A DNA stretch of 5,190 bases from positions 1 to 5,190 of the forward strand of contig JALWKH010000159.1 in NCBI GenBank assembly GCA_026996635.1, given 5' to 3'. The notes under the pieces are model-generated. The model searched no databases. It was not told where the DNA came from and saw only the letters and a list, made by a program, of their open reading frames with translations. This document shows positions 1 through 5,190 of this stretch, piece by piece. Source of the DNA: Bacteroidales bacterium (GTDB lineage: Bacteria > Bacteroidota > Bacteroidia > Bacteroidales > JALTDM01). Each line of letters opens with the position of its first letter. Position 1 is the first letter of the stretch. Made by a program: the position numbers and the translations under genes.

Positions 1-1
1 G

Positions 2-604
2 AATGTAAGGGATTTTTATTTGGATAAATCAAAAAACGACCTTCAAGTTTCCAACAGTGTAACTGCTATTGTGGTAAACTTCAGAGGATTTGATACCTTG
101 GGTGAAGTTACCGTGTTGTTTTTGGCAGCTACTGCGTTGGGTAGTATCTTATACAGACGAAAAGAACACGGCGAAGCAGTTCTTTTCAGTGCAAGTAAAA
201 TTGTAAGGGCGGGAGCTCACTTGCTGTTTGCACCTATCTTGCTTCTCGGTGCTTATGTGTTTATTCACGGACACTTGTCTCCGGGTGGAGGTTTCCAAGG
301 AGGTACAATTATAGCAACAGGCTTTTTGCTGATGTTGTTGGCATATCACGATTATAAAGTAAGCCACGGAGTTTTGACTTGGGTTGAATCTCTTGCTGGT
401 ATTACTTTTGCTACAGCAGGTTTAGCAGGATTAATCCTGGGTAAAACATTTTTGGAAAACTTCTTACCCGTTGGAACAATAAATTACCTGTTTAGCGGCG
501 GTATCATACCTATTATCTATATTGCGGTAGGTTTCAAGGTGGGTGCGGAATTGACAGGTGTGCTTTATACAATGTTGAACGAAAAAGAATACAAAAAATC
601 ATAA
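2..604 (+). CDS. MbhE-like / MnhB (MrpB) fusion subunit of an Mrp-type respiratory complex, 5' partial
   Basis: This is a membrane subunit of the Na+/H+ antiporter module of an Mbh/Mbs-type complex. The frame is open to the window's left edge, and 200 residues are visible. Residues 17-53 carry the MbhE / MrpA C-terminal signature (VTAIVVNFRGFDTLGE followed by a hydrophobic helix). Residues about 69-192 are a full MnhB/MrpB domain with four membrane helices and the hallmark HGHLSPGGGFQGG at 89-101. In Pyrococcus Mbh these two domains are separate subunits E and F; here they are joined by a short charged linker (YRRKEHGE). A TTG at 20 could serve as a start, but residues 1-16 look like the loop that normally precedes the FRGFDTLGE motif, so the true start and probably a first membrane helix lie upstream. 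The gene ends with TAA 3 nt before the MrpC-like gene. Family assignment is firm; the exact complex type is inferred from the neighbours. Confidence 0.92.
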   Translation, partial: NVRDFYLDKSKNDLQVSNSVTAIVVNFRGFDTLGEVTVLFLAATALGSILYRRKEHGEAVLFSASKIVRAGAHLLFAPILLLGAYVFIHGHLSPGGGFQGGTIIATGFLLMLLAYHDYKVSHGVLTWVESLAGITFATAGLAGLILGKTFLENFLPVGTINYLFSGGIIPIIYIAVGFKVGAELTGVLYTMLNEKEYKKS

Positions 605-607
605 GTT

Positions 608-985
608 ATGGATTTAGGAAATAATCTTGATCTGTTGACAGTAACTTTTTACGGAACGGCAATAGCTTTAGTGTTGATAGGGCTTTATGCCGCTCTGGTA
701 AAGAGGTCGTTAATCAAGGTCGTAATAGGTTTGTCTATTGTGGATTCGGGGATACACCTTTTGTTGGTTTCGATAGGTTATTTGAAAAACGGAACGGCAC
801 CTATTTTTTCACCTGCCGTAATAGATAAAAACCCTACAATGGTAGATCCCGTACCGCAAGCATTGGTACTTACTGCCATTGTTATCGGTTTTGCTGTAAC
901 AGCGGTTGCTTTGGCATTGGTAATCAGACTATACAGACATCATAAAACAGTTAATATTGACGAAATAAAGAATTTAAAATGGTAG
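608..985 (+). CDS. MrpC/MnhC-like (MbhG-type, NuoK-related) subunit
   Basis: This is a small membrane subunit of 125 aa, the NuoK counterpart of the antiporter module, thought to help form the ion path between MrpA/B-like and MrpD-like subunits. It has three hydrophobic helices at about 12-31, 34-58 and 85-108. The loop and third helix carry the strong MrpC signature DPVPQALVLTAIVIGFAVTA (80-99). The second helix holds Asp46 and His50 (SIVDSGIHLLLVSIGY), polar groups at about the level where NuoK has membrane glutamates. The GTAPIF stretch at 62-67 is, from memory, typical of Mbh-type rather than stand-alone Mrp proteins. The length is ordinary for the family. The ATG lies 3 nt after the previous stop with no Shine-Dalgarno, and the 3' end overlaps the next gene by 7 nt, so translation is probably coupled. 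Confidence 0.93.
   Translation: MDLGNNLDLLTVTFYGTAIALVLIGLYAALVKRSLIKVVIGLSIVDSGIHLLLVSIGYLKNGTAPIFSPAVIDKNPTMVDPVPQALVLTAIVIGFAVTAVALALVIRLYRHHKTVNIDEIKNLKW
979..985 (+). other. Stop/start overlap ATGGTAG between the MrpC-like and MrpD-like genes
   Basis: The start codon of the 500-aa gene lies inside the last codons of the MrpC-like gene, whose TAG ends at 985. The preceding bases (aaataaagaatttaaa) contain no Shine-Dalgarno core. Translational coupling or re-initiation is the natural reading, which would keep the two contacting subunits in proportion. The overlap is seen directly; the coupling is inferred. Confidence 0.7.
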
Positions 986-2481
986 GATCACCTGTACAAT
1001 TGATAGCTATCCCGTTACTTGCGGCCTTTTTGATGCCGCTACTGGGAAAGGCATGGAAAGAGTTAGTAAGACTAACTCCCGGTGTAGTGTTATTGTATTT
1101 GTTGTATTTGTCAGTAGATTTATTGAGCTACACCATTGGACACGGAAGAGTTGTTGAAGTTATAGCCGGCTGGACTCCGCCTTGGGGAATTAACTTGGTA
1201 TTTTCTCCTTTTAGCGGATTTTTGGCTACTTTAATGTTGTTTATGGGGCTTCTCGTATGGATTTATTCATACAGGTTCCAGCCTTTTGAAGATTATGACG
1301 ACTACGAACCTACATTAAAGTATTATTTGCTCCTTATGATGTTGATTACGGCATCCGTAGGCGTAGTACTTACAGGCGATATTTTCAACCTGTTTGTATT
1401 TATCGAAATATTGGGTATTACTGCTTACGGTCTTACTGCTTATTACAGGGGACGTGACGGAGCGGAAGCATCATTTAAGTATTTATTTATAGGTTCGTTG
1501 TCTTCAACTTTCTTGCTGTTGGCAATTATGATTATTTATTCCCAGTTGGGTACATTGAACATGGCTGATATTGCCGTAAGGGCTCATGAATTGAAGCCGG
1601 TTTATAAAATCTCTGCTTTGGTGTTGTTCTTGGTAGCATTCGGTATAGAAGCAGAAATGTTTCCGCTCAACGGATGGGCACCGGATGCATATTCACAAGC
1701 ACCTGCACCTGTAGGAGCTGCTTTTGCCGGTATTGTTGTAAAGGCAGGATTGTACACTGTAATTAGACTGATATATACCCTTTTCGATGTTGGCGGAACA
1801 TACGAATTCCTGATTGTAATGGGGCTTATTACAATGATAATTGCAGAATTTGCAGCATTTAGTCAAGCAAGACTTAAAAGGATGCTTGCTTATTCAAGTA
1901 TCGGACAAATGGGGCTTGTATTGGTAGCATTCGGCATAGGAAAAGAAGAAGGCGTATATGCAGCACTTTTCCTTATGTTTAATCATGCTATCATTAAGTC
2001 TTTACTCTTCATGTCCGGAAGTTACCTTGTTTACAAATCAAAGAATAAATACATTTCAGAATTAAACGGAATAGGCAAAATGTTGCCTGTAACTTCATTT
2101 TTGTTTGCTCTCGGTGCTTTTGCCATAGTAGGGTTCCCACCGTTTGCAGGCTTTTGGAGTAAATTGGCAGTACTTACTGCTGCAGCAGATTCCGGTATGA
2201 TTTTGATTATTGCTCTTATCCTTTCCATAAGTCTGATAGAAGTTGTTTACTATTTGAGAGTGGTAAACAGGATTTATTTTGTAAAAAGGGATACCGACTT
2301 GGAAATCACAAAACCAACACCGCAAGCAATGCTGTCAATGCTTGTGCTTGGTGCAATTATTCTGGTTGTAGGATTTTATCCTGATGTTATTACCGGAATT
2401 TTGCACAAAGCGTCAGCAACATTATTAGATAAAGGTTCTTATATAAATGATGTGTTGTCATTAAGTCAAACTATAAATTAA
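979..2481 (+). CDS. MrpD-like antiporter subunit (MbhH/MbsH-type, NuoM/NuoL family)
   Basis: A 500-aa proton-translocating subunit of the NuoL/M/N-MrpA/D family with about 14 membrane helices. Conserved features: TM5 Glu143 in GDIFNLFVFIEILGITAY; the proton_antipo_M segment WAPDAYSQAPAPVGAAFAG (233-251); TM8 Lys255 in VVKAG; RLKRMLAYSSIGQMG (298-312); His336 and Lys340 in NHAIIKS; and TM12 Lys395 in GFPPFAGFWSK. The TM7 motif, normally near KAAxFPLH, reads GIEAEMFPLN: Glu224 sits where the canonical lysine should be, Glu226 is an added acid, and Asn231 replaces His. Length matches MrpD/MbhH, and there is no NuoL-type lateral-helix tail. ATG 979 is preferred because the first helix (5-24) follows at once. 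The gene overlaps the MrpC-like gene and is 7 nt from the second antiporter-like gene. It is probably the H subunit next to G, carrying H+ (or Na+). The family is certain; the ion is not visible. Confidence 0.95.
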   Translation: MVGSPVQLIAIPLLAAFLMPLLGKAWKELVRLTPGVVLLYLLYLSVDLLSYTIGHGRVVEVIAGWTPPWGINLVFSPFSGFLATLMLFMGLLVWIYSYRFQPFEDYDDYEPTLKYYLLLMMLITASVGVVLTGDIFNLFVFIEILGITAYGLTAYYRGRDGAEASFKYLFIGSLSSTFLLLAIMIIYSQLGTLNMADIAVRAHELKPVYKISALVLFLVAFGIEAEMFPLNGWAPDAYSQAPAPVGAAFAGIVVKAGLYTVIRLIYTLFDVGGTYEFLIVMGLITMIIAEFAAFSQARLKRMLAYSSIGQMGLVLVAFGIGKEEGVYAALFLMFNHAIIKSLLFMSGSYLVYKSKNKYISELNGIGKMLPVTSFLFALGAFAIVGFPPFAGFWSKLAVLTAAADSGMILIIALILSISLIEVVYYLRVVNRIYFVKRDTDLEITKPTPQAMLSMLVLGAIILVVGFYPDVITGILHKASATLLDKGSYINDVLSLSQTIN

Positions 2482-2488
2482 AATAGCA

Positions 2489-4339
2489 ATGAATATAATA
2501 CACATAACATTGGGGATATTGCTTGGCGGAGCTGTCTTAACATATTTTGCCAATAAAATATCCGGAATAGTAAGAGATTTAGTGTTTATTTCGTCAATAG
2601 TGGTTGCAGCGGTTTTATTTTTCATAAAAATGACACCTGATACAGTTGCAACTTTTAATTTGGGCGGAATAACACTTGCGCTCGGGATGAATCATTTCGG
2701 TTTATTATTTAGCATCATAATTTTAGGCTTGGCAGTGTTGGCAGGGTTTTATTCTTTGCCTTATATGAAGGGTAAGGATAATCTCGGCTTTTTCTATATG
2801 AATTACTTGCTGAGTATATTTGGAATGATGGGAATTGTGATGGCTAAAGATTTAGTTACTTTTTTCATTTTTTGGGAAATAATGACTTGGTCATCATACC
2901 TAATTGTTGTTTACAATGGGAACAATGCTAATAAAATAGGCATTAAGTATATTGTTTTCAGTGCGCTTGGAGCCTATTCCATGCTCATGGCAATCGTAAT
3001 GGTGTATTCACAATTACATTCATTTGCCATAGCAGATTTGGCAGCAGGATTTACTACAATGCCTGCAGGTTATCAAATTGCAATTGCTTTATTATTGATG
3101 ACAGGATTTGCAGTAAAAGCTGCTATGATGCCGTTACATGTTTGGGCACCTGATGCTTACAGCAATTCTCCGATGTCATATACGGCAATGTTTTCAGGAG
3201 CTTTGTCAAAGATGGGTGTTTACGGGCTTGTAATTGTATTTGTAACAATGGTAAGCCATTTGCCCCAAAATATATGGATAAGGGAAACAATTGCTTGGTT
3301 AGGTGCGATTACTGCAGTAATGGGTACTTTGTATGCAATATTCCAAGATGATGCAAAAAGACTTTTGGCTTACTCTTCTATTGCCCAATTAGGATATATA
3401 ATTACAGGAGTTGCAATAGGTACTTCCGAGGCAATGATAGCAGCATTGATGTTGGCTGTTCTTCACGGTATTTTTAAAGCTAACTTATTTATGGTTGTTG
3501 GTGCTGTAGAAAGACAAGCAGGAACTACAGACTTAACGGTTTTAACAGGGTTGATAAGAAAAATGCCTTGGACATTTTTATCTGCATTGATAGCTGTGAT
3601 TGCACTTGCAGGTGTGCCGCCACTGGCAGGATTTGTCGGTAAATGGATGCTTTACGAATCATTAATTACAAATAGTAATTACATATTGGTAATAGTAATC
3701 TTCTTTTCAAGTACAGCAGCTTTCTTGTATGCTTACAAAATATTGTATGGTATCTTTTTAGGTCAGGAGGAACCGGAATATAAAGATGTTAAAGAAGCTC
3801 CGGCACTAATGGTGATACCGATGTTGATTCTTTCTACATTACTTTTGTTTTTAGGAACATTTCCGGGATACTTATTTAAATACATTGACAATGCATTGGT
3901 AGTTATGGGATACCCCGTAAGTCAAAATAAATGGTGGGAAATGTCTGCTATATTTAACGATTGGGGTAACAAAGTAAATCTTGATTTGGTGGCATATGCC
4001 GTTCTGACTGTATTTATAACAATTGCTGTAATACTATTTTACAGGTGGAAAAATACAAGATACGTGACTACAAAAGATTTAAGTTCATGCGGTGAAATGC
4101 CAAAAGATGATGAAAACTACAGTTTTAAGCTAGATTTTTATAAGCCATTTGAAAGAGCAATTTCTCCTTTGCTTAAGTACAAAATAAGTAAATATTATGA
4201 TGAATTTGCAGACGGTATGGAAGCATTCTTTGATTGGACAAGGAGAATCTATAATGGCAATGCACAAACTTATGCAATTTATGTGGTAACTTTTTTGGTA
4301 ATATTATTATTGATTGCAAACAATATTTTTTCAGCATAA
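2489..4339 (+). CDS. Second antiporter-like subunit with NuoL/MbhI-type lateral-helix C-terminus (MbsH'-like)
   Basis: A 616-aa member of the same family as its upstream neighbour but clearly diverged from it. The core (about 1-460, 14 helices) has TM5 Glu130 (FFIFWEIMTWSSY), TM7 Lys210 with His216 (GFAVKAAMMPLHVWAPDAYS), TM8 Lys241 (GALSKMGVYG), AKRLLAYSSIAQLGY (289-303), His326 and Lys330 (LHGIFKANLF) and TM12 Lys385 (GVPPLAGFVGK), so a complete set of pump residues. An extension follows: a helix at about 499-518, a polar stretch with Cys534, a long amphipathic segment (about 549-585, FYKPFERAISPLLKYKISKY onward), the motif RIYNGNAQTYAIY, and a final helix at 593-613. This TM15 / lateral helix / TM16 plan matches NuoL and resembles separate MbhI. 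Having H and H' side by side before a NuoH-like gene matches mbx/mbs order. The start has no Shine-Dalgarno; ATG 2489 leads straight into helix 1. Confidence 0.93.
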   Translation: MNIIHITLGILLGGAVLTYFANKISGIVRDLVFISSIVVAAVLFFIKMTPDTVATFNLGGITLALGMNHFGLLFSIIILGLAVLAGFYSLPYMKGKDNLGFFYMNYLLSIFGMMGIVMAKDLVTFFIFWEIMTWSSYLIVVYNGNNANKIGIKYIVFSALGAYSMLMAIVMVYSQLHSFAIADLAAGFTTMPAGYQIAIALLLMTGFAVKAAMMPLHVWAPDAYSNSPMSYTAMFSGALSKMGVYGLVIVFVTMVSHLPQNIWIRETIAWLGAITAVMGTLYAIFQDDAKRLLAYSSIAQLGYIITGVAIGTSEAMIAALMLAVLHGIFKANLFMVVGAVERQAGTTDLTVLTGLIRKMPWTFLSALIAVIALAGVPPLAGFVGKWMLYESLITNSNYILVIVIFFSSTAAFLYAYKILYGIFLGQEEPEYKDVKEAPALMVIPMLILSTLLLFLGTFPGYLFKYIDNALVVMGYPVSQNKWWEMSAIFNDWGNKVNLDLVAYAVLTVFITIAVILFYRWKNTRYVTTKDLSSCGEMPKDDENYSFKLDFYKPFERAISPLLKYKISKYYDEFADGMEAFFDWTRRIYNGNAQTYAIYVVTFLVILLLIANNIFSA

Positions 4340-4353
4340 AATAAAAAGGGGTT
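4340..4353 (+). other. 14-nt leader before the NuoH-like gene with a G-run too close to the start for a normal ribosome site
   Basis: This is the largest gap in the cluster (aataaaaaggggtt). The GGGG at 4348-4351 ends only 2 nt before ATG 4354, closer than the usual Shine-Dalgarno spacing of about 5-9 nt, so I do not call a ribosome binding site. The gap has no hairpin and no room for a promoter, so the gene is read as part of the same transcript. Confidence 0.5.
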
Positions 4354-5190
4354 ATGGATTTGTTAATAAAAATTTTAGGAGCAATAGCCACAGTTATAAT
4401 AGCATTTATTGTAGGAATGCTTTATATGGGGCTAAGCAGAAAAATAACAGCAAGGGTTCAAAATCGTATTGGACCGCCCGTGTGGCAGAATTATATTGAT
4501 GCTTTGAAACTTATAGCAAAAGAAACATCAATTCATCACGGTATTATGCAGCATTTAGCACCTGCTTTCTTGCTTGTTTCTGCTATAGTGACATTAATGT
4601 TTGTCCCTGTTTTAACAGGAAATAATTGGTTTCCCAATTTGTCATTCCATGGTGATTTAATATTCTTGTTGTACATAATGGTTTTTGGACCTTTAGGGTT
4701 AGCTTTGGGCGCAGGACAAACAGGTAACCCTAATTCTGCAATAGGTGTAACCAGGGGATTGAGCCAGCTGGCAGGTTATGAAATACCATGGGTAATGGCA
4801 CTTGTTGCAATAATGATACAATATGATACTACATCTGTTGCAGATATTATGAAAATACAACAAGAGCACGGTTGGTTAGCTTTCCAAAATCCTTTTGCTT
4901 TTATAGCAGCAGTTTTGGCAATGTTAGGTATGTTTAGTTATTCGCCTTTTGACATTGTAGGTGCACCTGCAGAATTGGCATCAGGACCTGTTTCTGAATT
5001 TGGAGGAAAGTATTTGAGTTTGATGATGTCTTCAAAATCAGTTTTTGCTTTTGCTAAGCTGACTTTGTATGTAGATTTATTTTTGGGAGGAGCATCAAAC
5101 TTTATTGAATTGTTGATAAAAACTTTTGCTTTGTATTTAATCCCGATGCTTTACGGTATGGTTAGTCCTAGATACAGGACCGAACAAGCT
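4354..5190 (+). CDS. NuoH-like (MbhM/MbsM/EchB-type) membrane anchor subunit, 3' partial
   Basis: 279 residues are visible and the frame is still open at the window's end. NuoH-family proteins run about 300-330 aa, so only the tail is missing. This subunit joins the membrane arm to the peripheral redox module and couples electron transfer to ion pumping. Signatures: helix 1 (about 8-27) followed by RKITARVQNRIGPPVWQNY (29-47) and DALKLIAKE; GNPNSAIGVTRGLSQLAGYE (124-143) with Arg134 and Glu143; the loop YSPFDIVGAPAELASGPVSE (196-215) with Asp200, Glu207 and Glu215, aligned with the NuoH PFD...EAEL loop that lines the quinone cavity in complex I; and SPRYRTEQA at 271-279, matching the NuoH NPR.R.DQ box. 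The PPVWQN and APAELASGPVSEFGGKY wording is of the hydrogenase/Mbh branch, not complex I NuoH. The gene follows H' directly, where mbx/mbs operons have M. The catalytic subunits are expected next, beyond the window. Confidence 0.93.
   Translation, partial: MDLLIKILGAIATVIIAFIVGMLYMGLSRKITARVQNRIGPPVWQNYIDALKLIAKETSIHHGIMQHLAPAFLLVSAIVTLMFVPVLTGNNWFPNLSFHGDLIFLLYIMVFGPLGLALGAGQTGNPNSAIGVTRGLSQLAGYEIPWVMALVAIMIQYDTTSVADIMKIQQEHGWLAFQNPFAFIAAVLAMLGMFSYSPFDIVGAPAELASGPVSEFGGKYLSLMMSSKSVFAFAKLTLYVDLFLGGASNFIELLIKTFALYLIPMLYGMVSPRYRTEQA

Noticed and set aside
3..8. ATGTAA near the left edge as the end of a preceding gene
   Set aside because: It lies in another frame and only a few bases precede it; the first gene already covers this stretch in its own frame, so no second product can be supported.
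20..22. TTG as the start of the first gene
   Set aside because: The frame is open to the left edge, and the residues before and after the TTG look like the normal loop ahead of the FRGFDTLGE motif, so the gene begins upstream.
149..367. Minus-strand open frame of 72 codons
   Set aside because: It lies wholly opposite the conserved MnhB domain, has no recognisable domain and is a chance frame. The minus-strand frames at 2031-2228, 2095-2325 and 4173-4391 are rejected for the same reason.
2..2481. Stand-alone Mrp Na+/H+ antiporter operon
   Set aside because: The first three genes alone would allow it, but the NuoL-tailed second antiporter subunit and the NuoH-like gene that follow do not belong to Mrp operons.
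2482..2488. Possible promoter or terminator between the two large genes
   Set aside because: The gap is only 7 nt (aatagca), with no hairpin and no -10/-35 spacing available.
4314..4499. Plus-strand open frame of 61 codons
   Set aside because: It straddles the end of the second antiporter-like gene and the start of the NuoH-like gene in a third frame; its translation is a low-complexity Asn/Lys/Ser-rich string with no family features.
979..5190. Reading the cluster as part of respiratory complex I (nuo L/M/H)
   Set aside because: MnhB- and MrpC-type subunits are absent from nuo operons, and the NuoH-like protein has the PPVWQN and APAELASGPVSE wording of the hydrogenase/Mbh branch.

Overview
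The window is one uninterrupted plus-strand run of five membrane-protein genes, with gaps of at most 14 nt and one 7-nt overlap. The first gene is cut at its 5' end and the last at its 3' end. All five encode the membrane arm of a modular, complex I-related respiratory complex that combines an Mrp-type Na+/H+ antiporter module with a NuoH-like anchor. In Pyrococcus letters the order is E-F fusion (MbhE-like plus MnhB/MrpB), G (MrpC/NuoK-like), H (MrpD-like, 500 aa), H' (a second antiporter-like subunit, 616 aa, with a NuoL/MbhI-type lateral-helix tail) and M (NuoH-like).

Layout: 2-604 is the E-F fusion (partial). 608-985 is the MrpC-like subunit. 979-2481 is the MrpD-like subunit. 2489-4339 is the second antiporter-like subunit with the C-terminal extension. 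4354-5190 is the NuoH-like subunit, missing only its last few dozen residues. There is no room for an internal promoter or terminator in the gaps, and I see no RNA gene, repeat, mobile element or CRISPR. The minus strand carries only chance open frames.

How the genes should work together (family knowledge plus inference): a peripheral redox module, expected downstream and not visible here, would oxidise ferredoxin or a similar donor and pass electrons to a NiFe or modified active site. The NuoH-like subunit would couple that reaction to the antiporter-like subunits, giving H+ and/or Na+ transport. The order F-G-H-H'-M resembles the archaeal mbx/mbs (sulfane reductase) operon more than mbh, which has one large antiporter subunit and a separate small MbhI. 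The catalytic large subunit lies outside the window, so hydrogenase versus sulfur reductase cannot be decided.

Organism: probably an anaerobic bacterium with AT-rich DNA. None of the four visible starts has a well-placed Shine-Dalgarno sequence, which fits Bacteroidota or relatives, but this is weak evidence and other anaerobic phyla or archaea are not excluded. The clearest oddity is that the 500-aa antiporter-like subunit has Glu where the second one has the usual TM7 lysine.
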